Shown here one piece after another: positions 16,536 through 29,300 of a stretch of DNA of 64,000 nt (its first letter is position 1; the number at the start of each line of letters is the position of its first letter). Source of the stretch: Alligator mississippiensis (lineage: Eukaryota; Chordata; Crocodylia; Alligatoridae); assembly GCF_030867095.1 (NCBI RefSeq), contig NC_081833.1:76203395-76267394 (forward strand), given 5' to 3'. The notes beneath the pieces are model-generated. The model searched no databases, was not told where the DNA came from, and saw only the letters and a program-made list of their open reading frames with translations. The translations under genes were made by a program, and so were the position numbers.

Positions 16536-19500
16536 ATGGGCGAGTTCCAGGTGCACCGCGTGCGCTTCTTCGCCTTCCTGCCCGTCGGCGTCCGCTGCCT
16601 GGCGCGGGGCCCCGCGCTCGCCCTGGCCCGCCTGGACGGCGCCCTCGAGCTCTACGGTCCCTCCGCCTTTCTGGAGAAGGTACCGCCGCCCCGGGGGGAG
16701 GGAGGGAGGGAGGGAGGCACCGGCCGGCCGGCTGCGGCCGCCCCTTGCCCGGCGCGCGCGGCCCCAAACCCTGCCTGCCCCCGCAGGCCATCCCGGGCCA
16801 CGAGGCGCGGGCCACGCAGGCGCTGAGCTGGGCCGCGGGCGGGCGCCTCTTCGGGGCCGACCTGGGCGGGGACGTGGCCGAGTACGACCTGCAGAAGCTG
16901 CGCGTCAAGTACGCGGTGGACGGCTTCGGCGGCCCCATCTGGAGCCTGGCGGCCGACCCCAGCGGCACCCGGCTGGCGGTGAGTGCCCGGGCAGCCTGCG
17001 GCGGAGCCCACCCCCGGGGGGTCCCTGCGCCCCCTCCTGCCTGCCCGGCAGCCTCCCGGTCGGGCCTGAGCGGGGCTGTCCTTCCCCCCGCCCTGCAGAT
17101 CGGCTGCGAGGACGGGTCGGTGAAGCTGTTCCAGGTCCTGCCGGACAAGATCCAGTTTGAGAGGAGCCTGGACCGGCAGAAAGGTGATGGCCGCGGCCTG
17201 GCGGGTGATGCACGGAGCGGTGGGACGGTGTTTCTGCCCTCTCCAACCCCAGGGACCCCCTCACTCCCGCCCCGGCGGGGTCTCTGCGCCCAGCGGTGGG
17301 GGGCAGGCCCTGGGGCTCGTCTCTGAGGCGTTCTCCCGGGGGGGGTGTGTCTCCAGGCCGTATCCTGTCCCTCTCCTGGCACGTGTCCGGGACCCGCATC
17401 GTCGTGGGCTCCATCAACCACCTCCGAGTGTACGACGTCGACTCAGGTGACCGAACGCCCTTTGCGCCTCTGCTCCGCGCCGCGTTGTGGGGGCGCCTCT
17501 GGGGCAGCAGATACTCGATGGGGGAGCTTGGGTCCCTGCGGGGGCTGCCCGCTCTGCGGTGCCCGCTGACCTGTCCGCACGTCCCAGGCCACGTCGTGCA
17601 GAGGATCCGGGTGGAGCGGCGCCTGCTGGCCTCCCAGCGGCGGGAGTGCGTGGTGTGGGGCGTGGCGTTCCTGTCGGATGGCACCGTGGTCAGCGCCGAC
17701 TCGGCGGGCAAGGTGCAGTTCTGGGACGCGGACAAGGGCACCCTCCTGGAGACGCACCCTGTGAGCAACTCAGCCGTGCTATCGCTGGCTGTGTCCGAGG
17801 TAAGAGGTGGGGGCTGCGCAGCTCGCAGCAGGCGTGCGGGGGGCCAACCCCTTCACTGCAGCGTCCTCGCTGGTCCTGCCTGGCCCGTGGGTGCCCGCCC
17901 AGGGGCAGCTGCCTCCTTGCTGGCGTGCTGTGGAGCTGTAGGCTCACCCAGCACCCTGGCTGATGGTGACCCTGGCCCCCGCGTGGCCAGCAGAGCCTGC
18001 CTTGAGCTCCTTGCCTCTCTCCCAGGAGGAGGACAGCCTCGTGGTGGGCACCTCGGAGGGGGCCATATACCAGTTCCAGCTGCTGCCGGTGAAGTGGGGG
18101 AGCACCGAGAGCCGGTGGGTGCGGACAAAGCCCTTCCAGCACCACACCCACGACGTGCGTGCCGTGGCACACAGTCGCACAGCGCTCATCTCCGGAGGTA
18201 CGGGGCAGTGCCTGGCATGGGAGAGTTGAGGGTCAGTCTTGCCAGGGCTGCCCTAGCCTGCTGTATCGACACGGCATCTCGCTGTGTCCTCCAGGTCTGG
18301 ACGGCCAGCTGGTGATCCGCCCGCTCATGGAGAAGATGCACGGACAGGGCTACGAGGCCGCTCTGCGCAAGGTCACCTTCCCCCATGTGAGTGCCGCTCC
18401 CCTTCCCGGGCCCTGGAGCTGCTGGCTCTCATTCATGGGGGGTGGTCCTGCCACACTGCCAGGGCTCTTGCAGAGCCTTTTGTACCTAACATCTTGGGGG
18501 ATGGGGCTCCAACCTGGGGGCTCTGTCCAGCCCTGCACCCCCATCAGACAGCATGGGCCCCCACCACCACTTTCCCCATTCTCTCGCAGCGGTGCCTTGT
18601 CTCCTGCGCCAGGAAGGCACGGTTTCTGCTCTTCCAGTTCCCCCAGCACTTGGAGCTCTGGCGACTGGGAGCCACCAACGCAGCTGGTGAGTGACGCGGT
18701 CTGGGGGTTTTGGGAGAACTCCCCTGGCATCGGGTGCGTGGCAGAAAACTAGCCCATCCCCTCTGCTGCCTCGTTCCCTGTGACGGCCCCAGCAGAGAGG
18801 TCCAGGACCACTGGCTGCAGTGGGGGCTGGAGCAGCAGGCTGTGGCCCAACCTGGGGAGGGTGCTTTCAGCTAGAGGAGCATGACGACCTGCGGGGTCAG
18901 ACGGTCCCTCCTTGCTGCGGGGTGGGCTGCAGCCTTGTCCTTGGCATCTATACAGCAGAGATCCTGTGAGCAGCAGGAAGCCTCAGCATCCAGGCCACTT
19001 GTCCTGCAAAGCAGCTGGTGCTGCAGCTCCCGTGCATGCCAGGGGCATTGGCGTGGTGCTGGGCAGGGGGCATAGCTCTCTTCCTACTACCCATTTTTCG
19101 GGGGGCTCTGGGCCCACTGGGTTCTGGGCAGGCGTTTCCTTTCCCTGGCTTTATGCATGCAGTGACAGCACAGAGCCCTGGGTGCTGCTGTGCTGAGCAC
19201 TGCTGCTTCTTGTCCCAGGGAGGGATGGTGAGGTCCTGCCGGTTTCCCGTAACCCTGAGCACCTGCTGCAGCTCAAGAGCAAGGTGAGGAAGGGGTGGGA
19301 GCCAGTCCTGTTGCTCTGGCCATCTCCATGCTGCCCTGAGCCACCATGCTTGCTCCGCCATCCTGTCTCGACTCCCGCAGGGATGTGGAGCTGCACGCGT
19401 CCTTCTGGCACCTGGGAGGGCTGCAGGGGCCGTGCATGATGCCAGCGGTGGTGAGGACGTGGGCTTCCTGCTGTGCCTGCATCTTGGGTGCAGGGGACCA

Positions 19501-22191
19501 GGCCGGGGCCTTTGCCCTGATGGGGGGTGGCAGCGGGCAGGTCTCCTGCGTGTGCTGGCAGCATGGCCTGTAGTTGCCTCCTGGATGCGGGGAGGGCAGC
19601 TCGGCCCTTAGCCCTACCACTAATCCAGGGGGGTTGCAATTGGGGGATGCCTTTGGTATGGAGAGGGCTGGGATGGCCCCATCCCATAACTCACGTACCC
19701 CCAGGGCCCTGAGCACATCTGCTGCAGCTGCATCTCGCCCTGTGGTGGCTGGATCGCCTATGCCACGGCCTCCCGGCTTCATCTCCACCGCCTGCAACTC
19801 GAGGATGGCAGCGTCATCGCCATCCAGAGGGTGAGTGGCGGAGTGGGGGGGGCACCAATCCACCACTGCCTCTGGCATTGTGGCCTTGGCCCAGGCTCCA
19901 CAGGGCAGCAAAGGCCATTGGGGCCCGAGCGATGCTGACTGCTGTCTGCCCTTTGCAGGTGCCCAAGCTGCCCAAGCTGCTGTGCCCTGTCTATCAGCTC
20001 CTGTACTCCGCCGACTCCAGCCGCCTCTTCGTGGCATCTGACCAGGGCTCCGTGCATGTCGTCCAGCTGCTGGAGCCAGGGGGCTGCAAGCACCTGCAGA
20101 CCCTCCGTCCGCCCTCAGGTACGAGCCCCTGCGCACATTGGTGGGGGGCCCATCCAGGGCATGCCATTCCCTTGTCTCCAATTCCTGGGGCAGGAAGCCA
20201 GTTTCTTTCTGGATGAGCCACCACTGGGGGAGTCACCGTGGAGGGTCCTCAAACCTCACTAGAGGAGCTGCCTGGCCCAGCCCCACACAGCTGATCCCTT
20301 TGCCCCTGCCTGCAGGGACCGCAGAGGCCGTGCAGCTGCTGGCGGTGAGTGCCGACGGGGACTGGCTGGCTGCCACCAGCAGCGACTGGGCCATCAACAT
20401 CTACAGCCTGCAGCAGTTCAAGGTGAGAGGCTGCAGGTGGCCTGGGGAGAGAACCCTTCCCTGACGCTTGGGATCTAGCCAGAGTGGTGACCTGCTGGCA
20501 CCTTCTCTCCCAGGCTGGCGGCACTCACCGCCTTGCCCCAGGGACTCGGATGGAGGGACGGGGAAGCAGTCTGGGTCTGTGGGGAGATGCAGCCTGTCCT
20601 TCACCCTCCCATCTCTCCACAGCATCACTGCACAGTGCCCACATACAACTGCCCCGTGACCGCCACGGCCATCCACCCGGCCACCAACCACCTTGTCATT
20701 GCCCACTCGGATCAGCAGGTAGGAGCTCTCCCAGGCATTGCTTGTGTTGGGCATGTGGGCCCCGTTCCTGAACCCCCTCGCTCCATCCTGCCTCCCCAGC
20801 ACTCAGGAACTCACCCAACGCACTGGCACTGGGCTCTGGCTGTGGTCAGCAACCGGTGCTAGTGGGAAGCTGGGATGTGCCAGCTACTTTCCTGGTGGGA
20901 CAGGTCCAGCTGGCAGAGTCTGATGCCAGCCCCTGAGTGGGTGCCAGGTCCCATGCTGGCCAGTGCAGTGGTTCAGGGGCTGTGCTGGGGAGGGGGGCAG
21001 CTGTGCTGGCTCCTGTCTGGGTGGTAGCAGCAGGAGAGGAATCAAGCCAGGGCCAGGGGATCTCGGGTCTCCTGGCGGGTTTATTCCTGGAGCCGCGCTC
21101 ACCCCATTGCCTGCGACCCCCAGCTGTTCGAGTTCAGCATCCCCAAGTGCGAGTACACAGCCTGGAGCCGGGTGGTGCAGCAGCACGGGCTGCCCAAGGA
21201 CTGGCTGGAGCGGGACACGCCTATTGCCCACATAGCCTTCAACCCCCGGCAGCCCACGCAGCTGCTCCTACACGACACGTACATGCTCTGCATCCTGGAC
21301 AAGTCCCTGGTGAGTCTGCGCCCTGCCACCTGCCTGGACAAGGTGGGGGGGCAGGTGGTTCTCCGGGGCTGGCCCCTGCAGCCTCTCTGACCAGGAGTCC
21401 TGTGGCCACGTCCTTGGTTGTGGCTGGGACAAGGGTGCTTTGCGGGAGTCATTGTCTGTGGGAATGGCTTGGGTGTTGTGCTCTGGTCATAAGCCTGCAG
21501 GATTCAGTGTGGCGCTGGACACAGAACAGGCCTCTGCCTACCTGAGCACCACAAGGCTCATCCCCTTGCGTGGGGCAGGACTGCAACTCCTGGGGAACAG
21601 CCTCCCTCCAGCCCACCCTGCCACCTCCTCAGAGAGCTTGGTTCTCCGGGTGCTTGGCTATGCTCCTACGGAGCAGAGACCCCCTTAAAAGCCCTGGGGG
21701 GTGCCTGAGGGTGGGCACAGCGTCCCCCACATCAGGAAACCTCAACCCATGCCGTCTCCCCAGCCCCTGCCCGATGACAACACCCAGCTGAACAACCAGG
21801 CCTTGCTCAAGCAGCTCTCAGAGAAGGCCCGCCGGGGCCACGCTCACGCCTTCAAGATCTGCAAGAAGTACCAGGTCTGTGCCCTGGGGCTGCATGGGGT
21901 GCGGGGCACTGGCTTGACCTCTCCAGGGGTGCTGCCCTGTTCAGCCGCAGCAGTGCAGCTGCTTGCGGCGGGGCCATGCACGCCACTTCCCCATCAGTGG
22001 AGCCGTGAGCTGGGTCTTGTGGGCTCCTGTGCTCCCAGAGCCACTCTGACCCCGTGCTTCTTGCTGCCCTGCAGCCCCTGTTGTTCATGGACCTGCTGGA
22101 CGAGGACTGCCTGGTGGTGGTGGAGCGGCCCCTGACGGACATCCAGACCCAGCTGCCCCCACCCGTCCAGCAGAAGAAGTTCGGCACGTAG
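16536..22191 (+). CDS. UTP4: UTP4 (cirhin), SSU processome WD40 protein
   Basis: This encodes a nucleolar subunit of the UtpA/t-UTP complex of the small-subunit processome, needed for pre-18S rRNA transcription and processing. There are sixteen coding exons: 16536-16679, 16787-16978, 17099-17183, 17357-17446, 17588-17799, 18026-18197, 18295-18386, 18590-18686, 19219-19283, 19705-19830, 19959-20118, 20316-20422, 20623-20718, 21124-21309, 21764-21874 and 22075-22191. They give 683 aa against 686 in human. It starts MGEFQVHRVRFF and ends QQKKFGT. Recognisable blocks are FGGPIWSLAADPSG, IGCEDGSVKLFQ, VVWGVAFLSDGT followed by FWD at about 215-217, TKPFQHHTHDVRAVAHS and VIAHSDQQ, all typical of tandem WD40 propellers. 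The sum of exon lengths keeps frame throughout. CHTF8 shares its promoter. Confidence 0.97.
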
Positions 22192-22239
22192 GGCGGAGCG
22201 GGTCACGGACACTATGCTGCCATGCTCCGGTGCTGCTGC

Positions 22240-22245
22240 AATAAA
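22240..22245 (+). terminator. UTP4: UTP4 poly(A) signal AATAAA
   Basis: This canonical signal lies only about 50 bases after the UTP4 stop codon, so the 3' UTR is very short (about 70 bases). Confidence 0.8.
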
Positions 22246-22259
22246 CCCCCGTGGTTCCC

Positions 22260-23100
22260 CAGGGCTGTGCTCTTCCTCCGCAGCTCCCTGCTTTCCTCGT
22301 GGCACGGCGCAGCCAGGTGGGGCTGGGGGCTGCAGTCACCCGGTGTGTCCTGGGTGTGTTGCTCCCTGTGCGGGGAGCAGTGACCACGCTGCTGGGAGCA
22401 CAGTTGCTTGGGAGAACGACGACAGCAGGCGCAGGGGCCCCAGGAGGGCCCAGCGTCCTTCCTGAGAGTCAGGGCCAGGCATGGCTGGCGCAGAGCACTG
22501 CCCCTGCCCTACGGGTAATGCAGTGTAGCAAAAGTCCAGCAGCCCTTCCCCAGGGATGCCCTGGGCTCAGGGCTGCTCTTCTCCCTCCTTCTCTCTGGGC
22601 CTGCTGCCAGGCACCGAACCTGGCTGTGCTCCCCTGCTCACGGCCTCCCCAGGCTGCAGCAGGGACAATCCTGCTGTAACCAGGCTGCCGGAGCTGGAAA
22701 CCGAAGCTGCTGGGGGGAGGCAGGGACTGGCTGCCTCCTCTCCCAGCTGCCAGCCTGCTGCGTGCTCCTAGCAGGTGTTGGAGGCACGGGACGCTGCCAT
22801 GCTCGACACCCCAGGGCGGTGCTGACTCAGGGCCACTGGCTGGTCTTCTGCCTGTGCTTACCCCGGCAGGGCCTGCCCAGCGGGTCAGAGTGGCTCTGGG
22901 TGAAGCTGGTGCAGGATACTGGGACGTGGGGGTGGACCATGGGCCCCTCCCTTAGCTGCAGCCTGGCTCAGTCTTTCCATCTGCAAAAGGGGGAGAGTGA
23001 CACCCCTTTGCAGTGTGGAAACAACCCCTTCTCCCTCCACCTTGTGCCTCGATTTCCCCCCTGCACTTCCCGGAGCCTCCCCTGGGGGGCGCCGCAGCCC
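22260..23100. other. UTP4-SNTB2 spacer
   Basis: This is GC-rich unique-looking DNA between the UTP4 poly(A) signal and the SNTB2 CpG island. No gene, RNA or transposon was recognised. Confidence 0.55.
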
Positions 23101-23358
23101 TCCTCCCCGCTGGCCTCATTCATATTTATCAGTACGGGGCCTGAGCAAGACCCGCCCCCCTTGGGGAGGATGTGGCTGTCCCACCTCCCGCCCCTGGGGG
23201 GCGGGGCTGGCCGCCTCGCCGCGCGCCTCCGCCAATGGGAGACGAGCCTCCTCATTAGCCTTGCAAAGTGTGCGGGGGGCGCGGCGGGAGGGCGGCGTGC
23301 GCGGGCAGTCGCGCGGGGCGGGCGGCGGCGGCGGGTCCGGGCCGGCGGGGGCCCCGCC
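23101..23358 (+). promoter_or_regulatory. SNTB2: SNTB2 promoter and 5' UTR
   Basis: This CpG island has an A/T-rich CATATTTATC patch near 23121-23131 and a CCAAT box (GCCAATGGG, about 23230-23238) upstream of the start codon. There is no in-frame ATG close to the chosen start. The human protein has a short extra N-terminal stretch here, and only its GPAMAVW end is visible in this frame. Confidence 0.55.
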
Positions 23359-26300
23359 ATGGCCGTGTGGACCCGCGCCTCCAAGGCGGGGCTGCTGGAG
23401 CTGCTGCTGCGGGAGCGCTGGGTGCGGGTGGTGGCCGAGCTGAGCGGCGAGGCGCTCACCCTCACGTCGGAGCCGGCCGAGCCGCCCGGGGAGCCCGCGC
23501 TGCCCAATGGTGCTGGGCCGGGCGAGTCGCCGGGCAGCCCCGGGTCGGGCGTGCGGCGCGTGCGGGTGCTGAAGGCCGAGGCGGGCGGGCTGGGCATCAG
23601 CATCAAGGGCGGGCGCGAGAACCGCATGCCCGTGCTCATCTCCCGCATCTTCCCCGGGCTGGCGGCTGAGCGCTGCGGGGCGCTGCGCCTGGGCGACGCC
23701 ATCCTGGCCGTCAACGGCCTCGACCTGCGCGACGCCACCCACGACCAGGCCGTGCAGGCGCTCAAGCGGGCCGGCCGCGACGTGCTGCTCGAAGGTACCT
23801 GCCCCCGGCCCGGCTTCCCTCCTACCTGCCCCCGGCCCAGCCTCCCTGCACAGCTGGGCCACCCCGTCCCCCTCCCCTGCTCCTGCAGGCACCGCAGGGA
23901 GCAACGACCGGGCAGGGCGGTGGCTGGTGGTTGTAGGGCTGGTCCCTGCCCCATTGCTCTGTCTCTAGGCGAGTGCTGGGTGCTGCACGCGAGGAGGTGT
24001 TCAGGCGGTGGGAACAAGCCTCGCCCAGCAGAAATATCTTTGGTTTTCCAAAGGGCCGGGGCTCGTGGCACTCCCAGGGTCGGCGCTGGCTCGTGCGTGG
24101 GTGGCAGAGCAGGGGGAGGATGGCTAGGAGGTGTTGTTGGCCTTGGCGCGTTGTGAACTCAAACCCTCTCGCTTGGGCCCTGATGGCAAGCTTTTGCACG
24201 GCTGCTCCAGGGCAGGAGAGGGGTCGAAACCCCTCGGCATCAGCCGGGGCGAGACGGCCCCGCTCGGCTGGAGAAGCGCGGAGCTGCGGCGAGAAGCAAT
24301 GTCAATCCGCGGGTGCTGCCGTCTGCGCCGGCCTGGCTGAGGCCATATCGGGCAGGACGCAGCTCGCACACTGCTGCTGCGCGCCCGGAAAGAATGCGGT
24401 CCTCGCTGGAGCCCGGGATTGCGTGCGCGTGCGGGGCCTGCTTCTGCGGCTCTTGCTTTGTTGCCGTAATTCGGTGGCTCGAGGAGCTGATGGCATAGGT
24501 TATTGGTCCCTGACGGCCTCACGTCGGCACTTGCGAGAAGGGGGAAGCCCAGCAGCTTCTCTCTGCACGGAGCAGAAAGCAGAAGCTTAAGCATGTCCGG
24601 TGTGTTGGGGAAATCGGGAGAAACCCGGGTTCCTGGAGAGGCTGTGCTGTGACTCGGCGTGCTGGGCTGTGGTGGCAGATCCACGGTGCCCGCGCTCCTC
24701 GGCTGTGGTTTCCTGCAGGGGTTGGCTCCTGTGATTCTTTTGCTGATGGAGAGCTGAGGGAAGGGAGCTGGAGCAAACGCCCTCCCCACGGTATTGCACC
24801 CAGCCTGCACCAGGTGAAGCCCGCTGGCCTGTGCTGCCCGTTCCTGCGGCCGTGATGGCCCCCTCCCGCGGGGCTGCGGCTAGTGCTGGGCTGCGGTGCT
24901 CTTGCCGCAGGGGTGCCGGCTGCAGTCCCGTGGGAGGCCGGGTCAGCCAGGTGGGTGGATTTGGATTTACACCTGCTCGGCTGTACCCGATGGGTCCGCG
25001 CAGGCCTCTGGGGAGTGGGCAGGATGCACGGTGCTGGGGACGTTTGCCCGTTGCAGGTGGCAGCAGGTGGAGCAGTGACAGGCTGGTCACTTGGGCGCTG
25101 TGCCGGTCTCCTCTGGGGTCGGACGTGCCAGGTCCTGTTTCTCTGCCTGCTTCCCTCGTTGCTCCTGTCTCGTGCAGCAGCTTTCTGCGGGAGCCGCTAG
25201 GTCCCAGCACCCAGTGTTACGTCAGCCCAAGGCACTCCCGATTCAGTGACCTCGGCTACAAAGTGTGCCGCCAGGCTGGCAGGCGCAGGATTTATTGTAA
25301 GCATAAGGTAGAGCTGCTCGTGTGTTGGCATTGGCAGATTCAACAGCAAGTAACTTAACATTCCTGTGGGCAGATTCAGTGCAGTTGTGCGTGCTTCTCT
25401 TCAGGGTCTCTGCGCTTCCACCGTCTCTTCTGGGAGACGACGGCTGCTGGGGGCGAGGGATGAGGCTAGGGAGGACGTGGTCTCGGTGTTCCCCGTATGC
25501 CGAGCTATGCTGCCATGGAAAGATCCCTGTCGTATGACGGAGACGTGACCGCCTTGGTGTGGCAGTGCTATTTAGAGACTGGACCCCGGCACAGGCTGGC
25601 CCAGGGCCCCTGCCCCAAGGGCAGGCAGGTGCCAATGGGCAGGAAAGGCCTCATCCGGTTCTCCTGGAGGGACCAGAGTTGGGGCTGCCCCGTGGTGCAC
25701 CTGGGAGAGGAGCACAGCAGTGAGCGGTGCCCTGACGGTGCCCATCCTGCGATCGCTGCCCTGGCTTTGGGCACAGGCACGGGCGCAGACCCTCCATCAC
25801 TGCCAAGTATCAACCAAGGTGTTGGGAGCAGCATCTGCAGCCAGTGGAGCTGCAAGGGTCAGCTGTGAGCAGACCTCAGCGGCCCTGCGCTCCCCGAGTG
25901 CTTTCCCGTCCCCTTGCCAGGGTCACCTCGCCTGCCTCCCCCTCTCGCTGCCCACGTGGTAGGCTGCTGGCTGGCGCACATTCAGTGTGGAGCACTGGGC
26001 TAGGCTGCGGGGCCGGGCACTTCTGGGCACTGGTTGTCTCTTGGGGCATCTGCAATGTTGTTGCCTCCAAGGGGTTTGGCGCACGCAGAGAGTAGTGGTG
26101 GACGGGCTGTACTCAACCTGGCGAGACGTGAGCAGTGGGGTACCCCAGGGCTCGGTCCTCGGGCCTGCACTGTTTAACATCTTCATCAGCAACTTGGGCG
26201 AGGGGGTGGAAAGCACGCTGTCCAAGTTTGCTGATGTGGGGCGAGGTGGACACACTTGTAAGGAGAGAGAGGCTGCAACTAGATTTAGACAGACTCCAAA

Positions 26301-29300
26301 AGTGGGCAGACGAGAATAGGATGGGGTTCGACGTAGATAAATGCAGGGTGCTGCACCTGGGGAGAAGGACTCCACAGCACACATACAGGCTGGGGAGTTC
26401 CCTTCCTGAAAGCACAGAAGCGGAAAGGGATCTCGGAGTCATTATTGACTCCAAGGTGAACATGAGCCGCCAATGCCAGACCGCAGCCAGCAAGGCCAGC
26501 CAGTCCTTGTCATGCATCCAAAGGTGCATCTCAAGCCGGTCCAGAGAGGTGATCCTCCCCCTCTATGTGACACTGGTCAGGCCGCAGGTGGAGTACTGCG
26601 TCCAGTACTGGGCGCCGCACTGCAGGAGGGATGTGGCAGCCTGGAGAGGGCTCAGAGGAGGCCACCTGCTTGGTGAGAGGCAGCAGGACAGGCCCCACGA
26701 GGAGAGACTGAAGGACCTGAGCCTGTTCAGCCTCAGCAAGAGGAGGCTGAGGGGGGCCTGGTGGCTGCCTACAAACTCATCAGGGGAGATCAGCAGCAAA
26801 CAGGCAGAGCCCTTTTCTCCCCAGCACCACCTGGGGTGACGAGGAACAATGGTAATAAGCTGATGGAGAATAGGTTTAGGTTGGAGATCAGAAGGCAATA
26901 TTTTACAGCTAAGGTGGCCAAAATCTGGAACCAACTTCCCAGGGAAGTGGTCCTCGCCCCTACCTTGGGCAAATTCAAGAGGAGGTTAGACGATCACCTG
27001 TCTGGGGTCTTGTGAACCCAGCATCCATTCCTGCCTGTGGCAGGGGGTCAGGCGAGATGATCTGTTCAGATCCCTCCTGACCCGAGCTACTAGGAAACCA
27101 ACCAGGGTGGGTCTGGGCAGTGGCTGCCCGTGGATCTTTCCTGCCCGTAGCCACGGGCCAGCTGCCAGGCAGCCAGTGAACAAGCCCCCGGGGCTGTGGC
27201 AGGCCCGCGCGGTGGCTCCCCGCAGGTGAGGATTACAGGCCTAATGCACTTACGGGTTAAAGTCCCTGCACTAAGGCAGCTTCCAGCTCATCGGGGCACA
27301 AAGGTCCGAGCAGGTTGACGGGCCACACGTGGCACTTCCTGTTCCCTGGGATTACCGTTTGCTCCCTGCCGACACGCCGTGAGCTGGAGCACGGGCCGGG
27401 GGGCTCTGCCCCATCCCTGTAGCAGCCCCAGGCCTTCCTCTGTCCCCTTCGCAGCCACGGGCCTGATCCCAAGAGCCACGTGCTTGCACAGCGAGGGGCT
27501 GACAGGCGCGTGTGCTTCAGGGGCTGTCTGAGGAGTGCTGGGGTTTCGATCTGTCGGCAGGGCGCCGTTCCCGCTCCCCAGGGCGCTGGAAGTGCATTAT
27601 CGAGAGCGCAGTGCTGGCAGAGATCGGGCGCTGGCGAGGGTGTGGGCTGGTCTCCACGCTAGCCACCACCTTTACTGGCAGCTGCTCTGCTTTCCCGAGC
27701 CAGGTGCAGAGGTTTGGGCCGGGAAGTGCTAGCTCGGTAGCACAGGGCTCGGGAGAGAAAGCGTGGCACTGCCCTGCCTCGGTCAGGGCCCCGGGCTGCA
27801 CGGAGACGGCTGCCGGCACCTTGCTGGGCCCCGTGACGCTCTGGGAATGGCTCCACTTGTCTGTGGTGGCTCTCGGCTGTCACCTTGCCAGGGCCCAACC
27901 CTTTCCAAATTATTTGGGCCCTTGCAAGTGCCGGGAATCCAGGCTTAGCCAGTTGTCTGCGCCCGTTCACCCCAGCTCCGCTCACGCGGCGGGCATCTCC
28001 CCAGGGCCAGGCTCCGGGAAGCAGTGGAGATAGAAAGCAAGAGGCAGCAGCTGCCCTGACGCAGGTTTTGGCTTGTCCCGAACACGTGCGAAGGGAGCGG
28101 GTGCAATTGCCCCTGCATGTCCGGGGCTGCCTGGGCAGGAGGGGGACGCGGCCTGTTCCCGGGGCCCCGCGCTGCTGCGCTCTCTGGCCCACCGTCTCGG
28201 GTCCCCATCCCACCCCTTCAGCCGCGAGGCGCTGTGCAGCGGCGCTTCCTCGAGCTGCACATGAATCATCGGGGTCAGACTTTCTGCCTGGCCGCGGCCC
28301 ACGGCTGGGGCCCAGCTGTGATCCTGACAGCCGAGCTGGCTGGGACGCAAGCTTTCCCTCACGTCAGAGGTCCCCTCCCGCCCGAGGAAGGGGGCTCTGG
28401 CAAGCGGCGAGTCCCGGCTGGGCGTTTCGCATTGTTTCAGGCTCTTCATGCACGTCTCCGGCCGGCTGTTCTTGGCCGCGCTGGTGACAGCTCTGACTCC
28501 TCTCCTTCCCCTCCTTCCCGATCCGGCCGCATGCCACAGCCTGTTCCTGGCGGCCGCTCAGCTCATGTTTGCTGGGCGAGAGCTGCAGCCAGGGAGGCTC
28601 CAGGTTTCCGGCTACAGAGGCGATGCCTCCCATTGTCCCGAGGCCAATTTATCCGGTGAAACCTGGGCTCTCGGCTCCCAGAGCAAGTGGCGCGTTGCTG
28701 AGGTTGGCTTGACTGCTGCTTTGCCTCGGACCCTTTCCCCAGGCCCGGCTGTGGCTCTCCGCTCTCCAGGACACAGCACGCTGGCCAGTGCTTCGAGGTG
28801 CGCAGGTGTCCTGGCCGCGCACGCGCCGTCCCGCCGTATTGGGCTGGGAAAGGACTGACTGCCGGGAGTCCACTGCTCCTTGGCTGTCCCTTCTGGAGAG
28901 CTCAGCCCGGATCTCTGGCACCGAGGCTGATGCCTCGCCCCTGGCGGTGAATCGCTCCAACCCTGCCGGGGTGGCAAACACATCTGGCTGCCAGCTGTGT
29001 GGCCATCCCTCCTTGCAGGCCGGCTCTGGATTGCCTTCCTCCCGTCCTGTCTCGACCGAGGCTCCCCAGCGTCCCCCCGTCACCCTGTGCCGCCGGCCTG
29101 TCCCCAGCAGGGAGAGGAGGATTAGGTGCCTGGGGCGAGCCTAATCCCGGGATCAGCGTGGCGGGAGGCTAATATTAACCTGGTGTTGTCTGCAAGGGCA
29201 GGCTTCTCGCTGCGGCACGGGGTCTCCATCCAGCTGCACCGCTCAGCGGAGCCTGTCCGCCTGGGGCGCCGGGCAGGGGCCTTGGCTCGCGGTGGGATTA

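Noticed and set aside
22762-23358. Upstream in-frame extension of SNTB2 exon 1
   Set aside because: The open frame continues upstream without family similarity, and the human protein only extends about 15 residues beyond MAVW. The extension lies in the promoter and 5' UTR.
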